NCBI GenBank assembly: GCA_015039315.1
Contig: WIDE01000075.1
Span: forward strand, 62,001 to 126,000
From: Clavulina sp. PMI_390
Lineage: Eukaryota; Basidiomycota; Agaricomycetes; Cantharellales; Hydnaceae
Length of the DNA stretch: 64,000 nucleotides
Reading direction: 5' to 3'
Shown here: positions 11,301 to 24,934 of the stretch, in pieces
Layout of the letters: each line of letters begins with the position of its first letter
Numbering within the stretch: position 1 is the stretch's first letter
Program-made: the position numbers and the translations under genes
Notes under the pieces: model-generated
What the model was told of the DNA's origin: nothing
The model's database searches: none
The model's input: the letters and a program-made list of their open reading frames with translations, nothing else

Positions 11301-13540
11301 GGAGCGTAAATTAGGAATGATGTCACAAATAGTTCGGACAAAGCCCATGCCTTGGCATGATAAGCGAGCGTTGATCAGAGTAAAACAACGCTTAGATATC
11401 GTAGAGCCTGCGCAATGTGAATCCTGAGAAATGAGCTGCCTCTAGCAGAGAATTCCCTGGTACTCAGAACCAAGCCAACCCGCGACAAGGAAGCTCTGAG
11501 AAAAATTCTGCACAATCACGGCAGTCCTGGAACTTTTGGGCGCGGTTCATCGCAAGAAGACTTTTGGATCGTTGGGTATTTGCACTGTCAAGCGAGTGTA
11601 CACCCAGCAGCGGTCAGCTGGTTCCTCATAATTCGGGTTAACCATGGGGTTGGGACGGAGATGAGACAATCTCAACGTAGAAGACATGTGCAGTGAACCC
11701 TTGGCTGCCGAAGAGTCACAGAAACGGATAAGCAGCCATTTGGCTTGTAATTATGAACTCAGTGCCTGAGAGGCGAGGCGACAAGTGAGATTGGTTTGGT
11801 ATAACGTGCAACTCAAGGCAATAGACTCTAGCACATATGCAGAACAATATGATATTGAAAAGCAGCATACTGACTGTGTTGGGATTTGATTGCTGCTTTG
11901 GCCCTTTTGATGGGAAGTGAGCACGCAATTGGCTCGTCAAACAAGGCGGTTTGTGCGGCCCAAATAGACAGGAGTTGTGAAAACTAAAGTGCGACTCAAG
12001 CTTCCATCATATTGATTTTCGTTGTCATTATGCTTCTTGAAACGAGCTGAGATAGTGGCTCGGAAGTCACATCACTGAGGCGACTGCGGACTCCGATCAA
12101 GCAGCGGCGAACCTGACAGCAAAGCCTAGCGAGACAAGATGGATTTCTTGCGCCCTAAGCGGGAACAGGTGTATAAGTGATCGAGTAGCGGGATTCGGCT
12201 TGTGGGGGGCGCAGAGATATGCCGACAATCTAGAGTCAGACAGCGAAGCATAATGATCGAAAACAATCAGTGCCGATCGGCAAGGAGGAATCTCCGTGGC
12301 CAAGAAAGCTGCCAGATTTATTCGAAATCCTGAATAGCTGGCCGCCAGACATACAGCGGTCGGTGCCTCGTCTTTGTCGGCGGTCAGAGATGGCTGAGAC
12401 CACCCAAAGTTTTGTACAAGATAGAGACCGCAGCACCGCCTGACACCCGCCTTACGCATAGCCGCGACAGAAGCTGCGGAGGGATAAGGTACTTTTACAT
12501 GTAGTAGCATCTTACGGAGAATCTGCAATGTTGTCGATCAAGAGCAGGTTTGGTCCTGGACAACTTTGACCTGATTCAGATTGCAGCTTTTTACCAGGGC
12601 AGAAGACTGGTAGTGTGACAGAAAAGTTTGGGTGAAACAATAGCTGTTCGATGGAAGTCCGGCAAGAAATCGATTGAGCGAAAGGCATCATGCAGCATAA
12701 GCGATGCCAGAAACATGAGATAGCAACACCACACATGCTGGTATTGTGAAAATATACTGTTTCAGGTTGGGCCTCGATGTTCCGAGAGCGTTTTTGCGAG
12801 ACCTGTGATCGTAGTCCTTTAACCGCTGTTGTCGTGCAAGTTTCGTGAGCGGATGCAAAGTGATGGCTGTCAACACGTGACTACTTTCTCCATATGGATA
12901 AAGCTCCTAAGGACATGGAGTATGAGTATGTGTGCTCCATCGTTGCGAAGTCACCCAATTTTTTTTAACCCACTTCAAAATTGAAAGCTTGCGGCAGCTA
13001 CAGTACGGTCTTTTTACCATTCCCCAAGTTACAATTGGACCTGTTGTCACAAACCATCAATGATAAGGCAAGGCAGCAAAAGATACAGCCAATGAAGTAT
13101 AAAGAATTTCGTGAAATGTGATGCTGAACGAAAGTGACGGGAATATTCCCAGAAGGAGATAGCTAAAAAATAAAAATAAAAATCAAGCTGAGATTGCTCC
13201 ACTTGATGTGCGGTGGGGACCACACAGGAGAACCAGCTCCTGAGTGCGAGATAGCCACGCGAAGTCTTCGTGAGCATGGGACCAACACACATGCAAATCA
13301 CTCGTCACCCAACTCGAAATAAGTGCCGGCGCGGGGGGTTGTAGATCCTGAGAAACTTGATTCGGCCGAAGTCGGTCCTTGTCTCCGCACCCTCACCCTC
13401 ACACGAACGCATCCAGCAACATCGCATCATCATCCGGCTTCGCGGTTCAAAACTCTTCACCGGAGATCCGACCCGATCAGAATCCAGTCCCCCCCCCCTT
13501 CAGCTCCACGCGTACCTCAATCAGACAGACAGGTTTGCGG
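8376..13540. other. 5-kb gene-poor interval
   Basis: I see no frame here that combines a start, plausible splice sites and recognisable protein. The interval includes an oligo-A run (~9818-9829), purine-biased stretches and a 143-aa minus frame at 12097-12528 without recognisable features. A perfect 10-bp palindrome, GTGACGTCAC, lies at 9411-9420. Confidence 0.5.
9411..9420. promoter_or_regulatory. CRE-type palindrome GTGACGTCAC
   Basis: This contains the canonical TGACGTCA core bound by bZIP factors of the ATF/CREB class. No gene start is visible nearby, so its role is unknown, and chance occurrence is possible. Confidence 0.3.
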
Positions 13541-15671
13541 TCATGCGCTGCAGACCGCTTGAGGTCTATCGTTTGAATTCACTACACCCTCCTCACTGTC
13601 CAAATTGAGGAGATGAGGCTGAAGAGTGTTTGGATTGTCTTGAGGGTACAGTTTGCTTGACGGTTTTCTGTGTAGGGAAGCACAAGCAGCGAGAGATGAC
13701 TTGGATCCATAATGCGAACGAGAACCAGCATCTTGATATTCGTGTCCATCAACAGCAGCCAAAGAAATAGAATCAGCCCGCGGAAGATTGCCAAAGGATA
13801 CTTTTGCCAACGGATTTGCCTCGATAAGATCCTGCGGTATTGGAGGCCGCACGCGAGAATGTTTGCGAGGTGGGACCATAATGTGCTGCAGCTCAAAAGC
13901 TTCCTGAGAAATAACTGCTCCAGGTGTACAGATATCAGAGGACCCCGAATTTAGCGAAGGCCTGATGCCGCCAAAGTGAGCAGGTCGAGGTTTCTTGAGC
14001 ACATTTCGCTTTCGACGGGTTGAAAGCTTGACACCATAGTCAATTTTTGTCAAACTCTTTGATCGAGAATATAGATGTGGTCATTGGTCAAGAGGGAAAA
14101 TCTAGGAGGAATTAACCGCACTTACAGCCTCGTTCCTCGCCACCACTTGTCCCGGAGTTGATCTCAGCAATACTGAAGAAAGCACATTAACGGTCGATCC
14201 CTTCATCACGCCCCAGCTCCTCCGAACCTCTCCCCTAATTTTGTTGAATAGTGGTGGACAGGTATTCGCTGATTCACTCGTCACTTCAGAACCGTTCCCT
14301 GAGTCCCTACAGATAAAAGGCTGCTCGCGAGTCTGATACGGGTTTTCTAGGTCAGTCGCGCGGAAGACGGCGCTAGGTCGATCAAGCTTTAGGGCTCTTT
14401 GTCGTTCCTTGCCTCGTGGGATGAGCCAGGTGAGAGTGGCGATAATCCAAACTAGCCCTATGACCTTGGAATGCTGACTTATGAGTATTAGTGGAGCATA
14501 GCATCCATCCGACTGCGTACCTTCTGGGTAACCATCGGGGAGGCAATTGTGTACACGGAACCGGGCTAGAAGATAGAGAGCATGAGATATTGAGCGATCA
14601 ACCCGTGGGGAGTGCTCACAGCGAGGGCGGCCGAAATGAAATCCAGGAGCTGAAGAACAGCAATCGGAAAGTGGACAAGTGTCTGAGGAACCGTGCTACA
14701 TTGAGAAATTATTATGTTTAGGCAAAAGAAGAACTTACTAGTCGCATGATCTCACCGTCCGCCGAATCCATGCAGCCAAAGCGGCTAGAATTCCTGCGGA
14801 AATGGGAGAGGAGATGGATAAATCCTGTGTATATGATGATCGAGCACACTGCATTGAGAATATAGCAGGCCGGGGCCATGGCAAGCTGAAGATTTTTGAC
14901 TGTAGCCCCATGGAACAATCTATTCGGGAGAATGAGTCCATGAGCATAGTTCAGATGTCAGCACAGCGAACTCACGCAATTGGTCCCACTATGCTCGCGG
15001 TGATTCCAGCCACTGAGTGAAAGTTTCGGTGAGTGGATGGCGCAAGTAACATTGGAGAAGAGAGTGAACAAACCAGCCTGCAGGGATGTAACAGTAGCAG
15101 CGCCCCAGAAGAACACAAACATGAAGTTTGACGGATTAGGAAAGCCAATGATACTACGTAGGCTGTGACTCTGTTTTAGTGAAATGCAATATGAACATGA
15201 GAGGTACAGGAATGCTCACATGCATAGACAGTTTACTAAGGAAAACATGCCAGTGGATGTGAGACAGCGTCGACCAAGTGGTGAAAGCGTCAAAGCTTAC
15301 CTTGAATGATTAGCGTTGTGAGTGCAGTCCAACCAGTCAGACACCATCGTAAATCCATAGCTCGAGGCGAGAGGGATGCTACAACAAAAGCTAGAGAACG
15401 GTCCAGTGATATATCATCAGACAATGGGCATGGAGGTGCCTACCAGTTTGCCCAAGTTGGACGAAAAGCATGGCCCATACAGACAAAGATACGCGAGAGA
15501 ACGGGTTGCGCGCATATGAGGCGTATGCGGCCCAAACCCATAGCGGGAGGAAGATTGTGGTAAGGGAGAAATCAGTTACACAGAAAGCTAGATATAGGTC
15601 GAGCCTGATAAAATTGATCAGCTTGGCTGTTGACGCAAATAAGGTATAGAGCTCGGTATGTGGACTAACAT
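13541..15671 (-). CDS. Polytopic (about 7-TM) membrane protein, 11 exons, split start codon
   Basis: The exons, in transcription order, are 15671-15670, 15604-15444, 15378-15301, 15235-15220 (a 16-nt microexon), 15162-15074, 15012-14976, 14919-14756, 14695-14620, 14565-14521, 14477-14126 and 14056-13541. All phases close, giving 511 aa. The ATG is AT|G, cut by the first intron; no in-frame Met lies upstream. Membrane segments include TTIFLPLWVWAAY, VWAMLFVQLGQT, FMFVFFWGAATVTSL, ITASIVGPIALF, PACYILNAVCSIIIY and VIGLVWIIATLTWLI. A long basic, Ser-rich cytosolic tail follows. The intron after FVQLGQT and the intron after SLQA match those of the gene at 33258-35226 (LVQLGET, SLQA), so the two are distant homologues. 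The layout is receptor-like, but I do not recognise the family and assign no ligand. The short 43-nt intron (14478-14520) is the weakest join. Confidence 0.75.
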
Positions 15672-16706
15672 GCTGATTGTGGTTGAGCTGGTGAGGTTGG
15701 GAACTTGAAGGAGAGTGAACGATTGCCGCTTGAGAGAAAGATTTGATGACTGTATGCTGAATTCAGCGCGAAAGGAGATGATCAGGGAGGTCGTGAGGTG
15801 CTGTCGAATCACACACGATGATGCTGAGAGTAATGGGAGGAAAACGAGGAAGTAATGTGGTCCCTCGTGTTTTCAACCTTTATGCGCTTGAAGGTAGGTG
15901 CTCTTTGTTAGATACTACTACTCCCAATTGTCGCAAATATCACAAGACAAAGCACGGAGTCGTTGTAGGACTGGCACGAATGCCGTTTTGTCGCCTATGC
16001 TTGATGTTCAGGCTGTCGATCAGGGTCTCAAAGGGAACGGCAAGCCATTTGACTGGCGGGTCCGACAAGCGATATCGGAGATATCGTTTGATATCAATTA
16101 TCCATCGCCACCAGCTATAGCGCAAACCTCAAGGATGGGCGAGAAACGAAAGATAGAACGATCTCTAATGGATCGAGAACGTCTCTGAGCGGGACAGCAT
16201 GTGTAGCATCATGGAACTGAGCTCTCTCCTAACGTCTAGTTTTGCTGCTCATGTGTAGATTCGAAGGGTTCAAGTGAAGACACCAACAGGGTTTCTTCTC
16301 AGCATGGGGGAGGGTGCCTGGGAGTTGACGAGCGGAGGCAGTAGAATATGAGCTCATCACACGCCTCATTTCAGTGCATTGAGAGGTCCCTTTACCCCGT
16401 CAGTTTCCATCGTGCACTTGAGAGAACAAGAAAACAGGTCGAAGTCATGTCACTGTCACAGGGTCACGGTGACAATCTCGATCTTATGGACCTGGTCGAA
16501 GTTTCTCATCCTCAGAAAGATAGATGAGTAATGAGAAATAAAAAAAATCGTTAAATTTAAAAACATGAGTACAGAGCCTGCAATAGTACAACTAGAAATC
16601 TATTTACGTAACACCTAGCTAGCTCTAGGCCATACTGACTATAAGCTGCTGCCTATCGCCTCGTCTCTCTGCTGACCCATCTTCGTCCAGGTCATGATTA
16701 TGCGCA
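15672..16706. other. Intergenic, between two minus-strand genes
   Basis: This holds the upstream region of the membrane-protein gene and the 3' side of the gene at 16707. An A/T-rich tract lies at about 16530-16570. No further gene is visible. Confidence 0.5.
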
Positions 16707-17807
16707 TCAGTGAATACGCCCCTGATCCATCTTCCTCGCAGCACGCCTCGCGAGCCGCTTCAGCTCCTCGGACAGCCACACCGCCTCCTCCTTGGCGCGC
16801 GGCGTCAAGTCCGCGTGATGATAGTGCTCGCGCTGCGAGACGACCGACAGATCGCGTATGGAGTCCCGCCCAATTCCCCGCGCCGAAAGCGAGACGCCAC
16901 TGGATCCTGAGGTGGAGGTTGTGGTTGGAGGTTTGAGGTGTGAGTGCTCTTTCCACATCTCGTATGCCATGTCGAGCGGGATGGCGGGTTCGACGTACGG
17001 GCGGTCAGCGAATAGAAGGGGAGATGAGATAGATGAGGGAGATAATGATGGTGGTACTGCATTATTGATGGAGGACGTGGATGTAGAAGGGGAAGGGAGT
17101 ATGGAGCTAGTAGAGGGGATGGCGGTGTTGTGGCTGCGGGACTCGGATAGCATATGCTCACATTCGCCATAGTTATTCGAGTTAATACGACAATATGTCA
17201 CCGTTGGTGATTCGGAAAGGGTGGAAGTTGCAGAGCTGGAAATAGAGTAGCGGTCATCATCGTGGTCATCGTAGGGATCATCATCGTTCGTAAATTGAGT
17301 GGAGGAAGAAAGTGAGAAAGAGTCAAGCGACGAGGGTGTAGTGGTCGAGCTAGAGTACCCGTCGCTATCGAACGAGGCACAATATGAGATGTGGATGTGA
17401 GGGCGAGGGCAAGTGCTCGGGCCAGGCCGGTCATGCTCAGATCCAGCTGAGCTTTCAGCTCTACCTGACGGTTGAACACATAGTGATACCGAATCAGCAG
17501 CTGCGCTGCGTTCCTGGAGTTCCCTCCAGTACTTGCTTTCTTTGGGGTTCCTGCGACGCCAGTCGACAAACCGCACGTTCGTTTCGAGGTAATACAGCCC
17601 ATTGACAGCATAGAGCAGGTCGAACGCGCGGTCGTCCTCGGGTGAGCGCTTCGTGGGGACTCGAGTAGTATCGAAGCGCTCGACTTTGGCACCGGATATG
17701 GCGGGTTTCGTAAGTAGGAAAGAGGAGGGATGTTTGGAGTGGGGTTGGCGCAAGGAGATGTGGAAGGGGAGAATAGACGTGATAATAGTAGTGACTGTTT
17801 CCAGCAT
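16707..17807 (-). CDS. Ser-rich acidic protein, paralogue of the gene at 169
   Basis: This single-exon frame of 366 aa starts MLETVTTIITSILPFHIS. It has an N-terminal hydrophobic stretch, a conserved-looking block around DRAFDLLYAVNGLYYLETN, a long Ser/Thr/Asp-rich middle and a basic C-terminal helix (DLTPRAKEEAVWLSEELKR, then LARRAARK). The C-terminal block matches the protein at 169-1317 (DLTARGRREAIYRSE, then IRHEARLIAQEW). Function is unknown. The antisense frames over it are shadows. Confidence 0.7.
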   Translation of the reverse strand: MLETVTTIITSILPFHISLRQPHSKHPSSFLLTKPAISGAKVERFDTTRVPTKRSPEDDRAFDLLYAVNGLYYLETNVRFVDWRRRNPKESKYWRELQERSAAADSVSLCVQPSGRAESSAGSEHDRPGPSTCPRPHIHISYCASFDSDGYSSSTTTPSSLDSFSLSSSTQFTNDDDPYDDHDDDRYSISSSATSTLSESPTVTYCRINSNNYGECEHMLSESRSHNTAIPSTSSILPSPSTSTSSINNAVPPSLSPSSISSPLLFADRPYVEPAIPLDMAYEMWKEHSHLKPPTTTSTSGSSGVSLSARGIGRDSIRDLSVVSQREHYHHADLTPRAKEEAVWLSEELKRLARRAARKMDQGRIH

Positions 17808-18167
17808 TCTTTATGATGAGGTGTGATAGGTAGCCGAAGTTATAGAACGTATCTAAGGCTGAGAGGTTTGGTCATGAGCACGATCTGAGAGCGAATCCAA
17901 AGCTGACAAAAGAGAGACACATACTGCGATCAATAATGGGATACAGTGGGGAGCCATGATGACTCGACAGACGACGATAAATTTCCATATATACGGTTAT
18001 TGGCTCGAGAAAAGGGGGTGACACTTCCATGGGCAAAAGCGGAGCGTTCGAGTTCAACAGGGGTGACACATCCGCGTCCGCCCTGGCCGCGAAACGAGGG
18101 AATAGAAGCTTGCGGCCGTGGAAACACGTTGACTAAGGTGCCTCATGATGAATAATCTTCACATCAC

Positions 18168-18533
18168 ATGTGCAAGATAGCGCTTATAAGAACGTGGGAT
18201 GGCAATGAGCGTTTTAGGGCTTGTGGCGGGCTGGACGCATCGGGATTTGGCGACGATAGAATGCTGACAGCGTTTCAGGCATTCAAGAGGAAGAAACAAC
18301 TCATTCACGAGCAACAGTATTCAGAGTCTTTATCAGTGCCATTCTTAGGGATGGATGGCCTCCATGACTCAGACGTCGACGTCGAGGAGATAGTGCCAGC
18401 TGAATGTGATCGTGGGAATATTTCCGAAAGTGAAGCCGCCACCGGCTCTCGCGCTCGAAAAGACTCTCCCAGAGCAATCCATCTGTCCCGTGCAAACCCC
18501 ACACCGGGCCAACTATCAACGCATGCTCGATGA
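18168..18533 (+). CDS. Possible short ORF or 5' exon upstream of the NRAMP gene
   Basis: This 121-aa frame runs from an ATG and has a coding-like acidic segment (DSDVDVEEIVPAECDRG). It ends 11 nt past the ATG proposed for the transporter and sits in a different frame. I found no splice pair that joins it in phase to the transporter, so it is either a separate small ORF in the leader or an exon of an isoform. No family is recognised. Confidence 0.25.
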   Translation: MCKIALIRTWDGNERFRACGGLDASGFGDDRMLTAFQAFKRKKQLIHEQQYSESLSVPFLGMDGLHDSDVDVEEIVPAECDRGNISESEAATGSRARKDSPRAIHLSRANPTPGQLSTHAR

Positions 18534-21105
18534 GCGATGCGGCGACGACGGACAAGGAGTCGCTGCCACTAGTCTCCTCGACGCTGATACGCCAATAGCG
18601 GTATCTCAAGAAGAAGCTCGAACAAACATTTCTCCGACGCATCCCACCATGCAAGATCCCAGTGCCAGCGATGATCGTGGTATCCAGCTCTCTATGAGAC
18701 GGAGAGCTTCAGTGTCGGGCAACTCAGAAAGATCACAGCTGTCTCCAAACATTGGTGGTGACGAACCACTCAGGGCTGCCAGCACTTACCCCGCATCTCA
18801 TCCAACCCCCCCTGATCTCATGAAACAAAGTGACGAGTTGCCCCATACAACCATGGTCCCATCCACTGCGAATCGTGCTTTAAAGGTCTCGAGGCTAAGC
18901 TCCGTGGTGCGTCCATCACATCCATCGTGCTCTCTCCAAGAGTGTGGCGTCATAACTTGGAGGCCTGACCATCTCCTCAATGTAGATTCGGAGACTCAGC
19001 AAGATATTGCGTAAAACAGCTCGATTCCTAGGCCCAGGTGCCATGGTCAGCGTGTCGTACATCGATCCCGGAAATTACTCCACTGGGTGAGTCACTTGGC
19101 ATACCTTGTGGCACATGAACGGCACTCGTCTAACTAACGGATGTGGTCATGCCTCCCAATCTCCCGTCTACTAGGATCTCTGCTGGCGCTTCCTTCCGTT
19201 ATGATCTCCTTTGCGTTGTACTTATATCTAATATGCTAGCCATATTGTGAGTTTTCATCTTCATGCTCCATCCAGCGGAATGATGCATATCCACATGTCT
19301 GACTTACCATGGCATTCCCCTGCATGGCACTTCGCTTCACTTCGCTCGATATCATGGACAAAAAAATAATGAAGCCTCCAAACTCTCTGTCTCCGCCTTG
19401 GCACTGTAACAGGGCATGATCTCGCTCACAACTCTCGCCTGCACCTCCCGCGATGGGCCAATATCCTTTCCTACCTCTTCGCAGAAGCAGCCATCATCGC
19501 TACAGATCTTGCAGAAGTTATTGGCGTTGCCATCGCGCTGAATATCCTCTCACACGGCAAGATCCCGCTTGTGGGCGGAGTGATCATCACGATGGTAGAT
19601 GTGGTCATCATCTTGTTCTTCTACAATCGCCAGCCGGGACCTTCATCTGGATCTAGGAGAGCAGGAAACGCGCTCTCGAAGACGCAAGCCTTCGAGATTG
19701 GCGTGGCAGGGTTGGTTGTTGCTGTTGCTGTGTGTTTTGCGATCGAGCTGTCAAGAGCATCTGCCAATATGAATGCAGCCCAAGTGTTCAGGGGATTCTT
19801 GCCTTCGGGGACGATGGTAAAGAGCCAGGGACTCTATAACAGTTGTGGTATTCTCGGTGGGCTTTCTTTTGCGCTGACACTCTCGTCGTGACTTCCATAT
19901 GACTGACTGATATCCAATGTGCTCCTTCGCAGGTGCTACCGTTATGCCGCATAGTCTGTACCTGGGTTCAGGGATCGTGCAGTCTCGCCTCAAAGATTAT
20001 GATATCCGTCATGGCTTCTGGGCTCCGTTCGGCTCAGAACTTTCCACTACGATCGAGCATACAGATACCACTACAACCCCACGTCCCAGTGCTGACTACC
20101 ATAGGACAGAACTCGAAATTGAGATGGAGAATGACAAATATCGCCCGTCCTTATCAGCTATCCAGAACTGCTTGCCGTATTCGCTCGCAGAGCTTATATT
20201 CTCGCTCGTGACGTTTGCGCTGTTCATCAACTCGTACGTCCTCGTTTCGCTTTATCACGTCGACTGTCATGAAGCTGATTGCTATGCCCCTCTCCATGGT
20301 GGACTATATGCGCACCTTCCAGAGCGATCATCATCGTTGCCGGATCGACGCTTTATGGGACACCAGCAGCCACTGATGCCGACCTCTTTTCAATCTACGA
20401 TCTTCTCAAAGCCCAGCTCTCCTCTGCCGCGGCAACGCTTTTTGCGGTTGCACTGCTCATGTCGGGGCAAAGCGCGGGTTTGGTTGTCACACTTGCTGGC
20501 CGTACGTGTCCCTCACCTGGTTTTCTTGCATTTCTCCTCGTGTTGAATATTTTCAATTTGTTGTCTACAGAGATTGTCTCGGAGGGTTATTTTAAATGGT
20601 CAATAACACCCTGGAAGCGCAGACTCATCACTCGCACGATCGCCGTGATTCCATGCATTATCGTCGCTTCGGACCCTCATCTCGGTCGCACTGGCCTTGC
20701 GGCCGTATTGAATGCTAGCCAGGTAGCCCTGAGTGTGGTGCTCCCCGTAGTGAGCGCGCCAGTCATATGGTTCACGAGCTCGAGGAAAGTGATGAGTGTG
20801 CCGGCTCAGGACCCCATGCTAGGAGGTGATGTAACCAATATTGGTGATGGTCGTATTTCTCAGAGGGGTGAGCAGTCCGCTGTGGTGCTGGATGATCGTG
20901 AGGACCCGTCGCTTGTGCCAAGTATGGTGGATATGAGCAATTCGTTACTGGTGTCAATTGTCGGTGCGGTCGTTTGGCTCTTTATCACTGCTCTGAACCT
21001 GGTGAGCAGCATGATTTCCTCACCCCATAGGGCTGACTAATACTCATACAATTCATTCGTGGCATGTAGTATCTCGTTATCTCCCTTGCAATGGGTAAAA
21101 GCTGA
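18523..21105 (+). CDS. NRAMP-family divalent metal transporter (SMF-like)
   Basis: Eight exons: 18523-18906, 18986-19086, 19175-19246, 19375-19856, 19933-20233, 20323-20501, 20571-21001 and 21070-21105. They give 661 aa with every phase closing. NRAMP proteins import Mn2+/Fe2+ and other divalent metals with protons at the plasma or endosomal membrane. The TM1 metal-site motif DPGN is present (YIDPGNYSTG), as are the TM6 motif MPH (GATVMPHSLYLG), GHDLAHNSRLHLPRW after TM2, and SEGYFKWSITPWKRRL late in the protein. The last exon adds only YLVISLAMGKS. The N-terminal ~130 residues are a Ser/Pro-rich cytosolic extension. The start at 18523 is the first in-frame ATG, but a later Met is possible. 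Confidence 0.92.
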
Positions 21106-21365
21106 TAGATGTGGAGATCCGCATAGCTTTACCCCGGTTATCCTACAGCTACATTATTTCCTTTCCGCTCTCTATTTTAGGACTCACGTTAAATGTCGCT
21201 TTGTCAAGCCTCTCAACATTATACTACTTGTATCATTTGTAAGACACCTTCACATTTTCTCTACTTTGTACAACAATAATGCAAGCGCGCCCCATGATAG
21301 CTAGCATCTTTTTTTTTTCTGCGTAGCCAGAGTTCTCGTTCCGCTGACCCCGTAATCCATCACAA

Positions 21366-22716
<1,351 letters not shown>

Positions 22717-22876
22717 TTTTTGGATGAGTGACTGTGGGTGTTGATATGATGAAACTTGCTTTTCGGCCGAGTGGATAAACCGTCGAAATCAACAAGGATA
22801 AAGCACCTGAGGGTCCCACGCTGCTCCTCCGCACCACAGCCACTACTCCCAGCTACGAAGCCTCTCGTGAGCGGCC
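22717..22876. promoter_or_regulatory. Short divergent promoter between LEU2 and the F-box gene
   Basis: Only 160 bp separates the two oppositely oriented start codons, so core promoter elements and leaders must share this space. I see no clear TATA box. The two genes may be co-regulated, which is inference only. Confidence 0.5.
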
Positions 22877-24577
22877 ATGCTGAATCCACCAGCTTCAATT
22901 AGAGCGCCAATGCTCCAGAGACTGGGGGCAATAGAAAGCTCCCTTTCAGCCCTCGTCGACTGGGTATTCCCATCTACAGACCTCACTCCGACATTGCTCA
23001 CTGCCCCCCATGAGAGGGCTGAGCACAGGCAGGACCTTCAAAGTATGTGAATTATCTTGCTTCGTTTAGCATGTGCATGGGACGATCTGACCTGGCTTCC
23101 ATCCATACTGTGCATTAGCCCTTGCTCGTGAGCTGTACGATACCCAAGAATGCATAGAGCGACTCGAGTCCCAGTTACGGCGAATCAAGAAGGATGTCAA
23201 GTACCGCACTGCAGCAGTATCCAATGCATTATCGCCTGCTAGCGCTGTTCCAACAGAGATAGCGCGAGATATATTCATGTTTGCTATTGACCAAGGGCGG
23301 GACGACAATCTCCAGACTCGCTTGGCGATCAGCCAGACTTGCCATTACTGGCGAGTTGTGACTCTCTCGCTTCCTGAATTCTGGCAGTCAATTGTTTTAA
23401 ATTCTGCCCAGGCCCACCTCTATGAGACCCTGCGCCTTCGTTCACATCCACTCCCGATGTGGCTGCGGGTTGAAGATGCCAAACGACCGATGCGAGACGG
23501 TATCCTTGGGAAACCATACAGTGACGAGGACGACGGGCTAAGCGAACCCATGACGAACAAATTCGCACATGTCCAAGACTCGCGTCTCATCTCTCTTAGG
23601 ATTGAGGACGTCGCGCGCTTCCCGTTTGCGCAGTTCTTTGGCGACTCTGTTCTCCCTATCCACATGAACGAGCTCCAGCTCTTTTCTTCACGGAATTATG
23701 GGCATGAATGCTCTGCCATGTTTACGCCGCGGCGAATCCATGCGCGGAGGTTGCTGTTTAGCAAGTCGTGGATCGATCCCCTCCACTTTGACGTGACGCT
23801 CCTCGTCAAGCTGGCGCTTGTGGACATACCGTATGAAGCGATCGGCCGCTTGTTGACCGTCGCTGCAGACTGTCCAGCACTGGAGATCCTGCATTTGGAA
23901 GGAATTAAGAGGGCTTCACAAACTGGTCCTCCCGTCCTTCTGTTAACACCATGGATGAGTGTAGATATTCGCTCCCTGGCGATCATTGGCTGTGCTGAGG
24001 AGCTATGGATGCCACTACTTTCACACCCTAGCTTCCGACTACCCAAGATGATATCCTTTGTGCTGCATCACGTCGATCATCTGATCGCTGCTGCGCCTAC
24101 TCCAGACGTATTCCGTGCCTTCGTGCGTATCTTGTGTCTCAACTCATATATACTCTATCCTGCTTTTGCTGACAGCGATTCCTATGTCTGTATTTCATTC
24201 TCCAGTTCATGGGATCCCCATACCTAGAAAGCCTTAATCTCCTACTCGACGCGTCCGACCTTCCACATGTCCTCGTGTCGCTCCTATCATCGGGTGACTC
24301 TGCTCCTGCGCCGTCCATAAGAAGCCTTGAACTCATCTCCCAGGGCCGGTCAGACGACGGCTGGCTGCTTTCCGCAACGGTGCAGAGTGTGATCCGTGAG
24401 CGTAGCGTGAACGAACATGTCCGGAACGTCGAGGCGTTGCAGAGGTTAGCCATTAGCCGATATCTGGTTGGGGAGCTTGAAGATTGGTATGCCAATGCGG
24501 TGGAAGAGGGTGGGCTTATGATTGTGGAGGAGGATGTTGGTGAGCCTGAAATGGATGGTGATATGGAAGATTTATAG
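22877..24577 (+). CDS. F-box-like protein
   Basis: Three exons: 22877-23042, 23119-24122 and 24206-24577, giving 513 aa. The N-terminal helix (ALARELYDTQECIERLESQ) is coiled-coil-like. An F-box follows at about residues 80-130: VPTEIARDIFMFAIDQG, then ISQTCHYWRVVTLSLPEFW. This is the L/VPxEI...W+xVALxxPxLW pattern typical of Agaricomycete F-box proteins. The rest is leucine-rich with irregular repeats, likely a substrate-binding solenoid, and the C-terminus is acidic (VEEDVGEPEMDGDMEDL). F-box proteins recruit targets to SCF ubiquitin ligases. The target is unknown. Confidence 0.85.
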
Positions 24578-24934
24578 AGCGTGGCCTTGCTCCTCGAAAT
24601 CCCGTGGCTCCTGTTTTGACCACTGCTAGTGTCTTTGCCTTTCTCAGGGATGCCACAATCTTCACTCCTACCACTCATCTGGACTCTAAATGCGCAACCG
24701 TTTCATCTCATGGACCTCCCACCCCCAAGCTAGTCATCTCTTGATCTCATTGTAATGACCATGAACATCTGACTGTACAATCCCAATTCATCTCATTTCT
24801 GTTCATCCACTTGATGGCCCAGGCTTGTTTGCGGTCGCGTGGTTTGTTTGCGAGCTGCAAACAACTACCCGTACCTTCAACGATTCTCCCTATATACGAC
24901 CCCAATGGCAAGTATCTCAGCATTAGTCTACTCC

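Noticed and set aside
12097..12528. 143-aa minus ORF
   Set aside because: No recognisable motif and a competing minus frame over the same DNA; not enough to call a gene.
17198..17692. 164-aa minus ORF in another frame and a plus ORF at 17384
   Set aside because: They lie inside the 16707-17807 coding region and are shadows of it.
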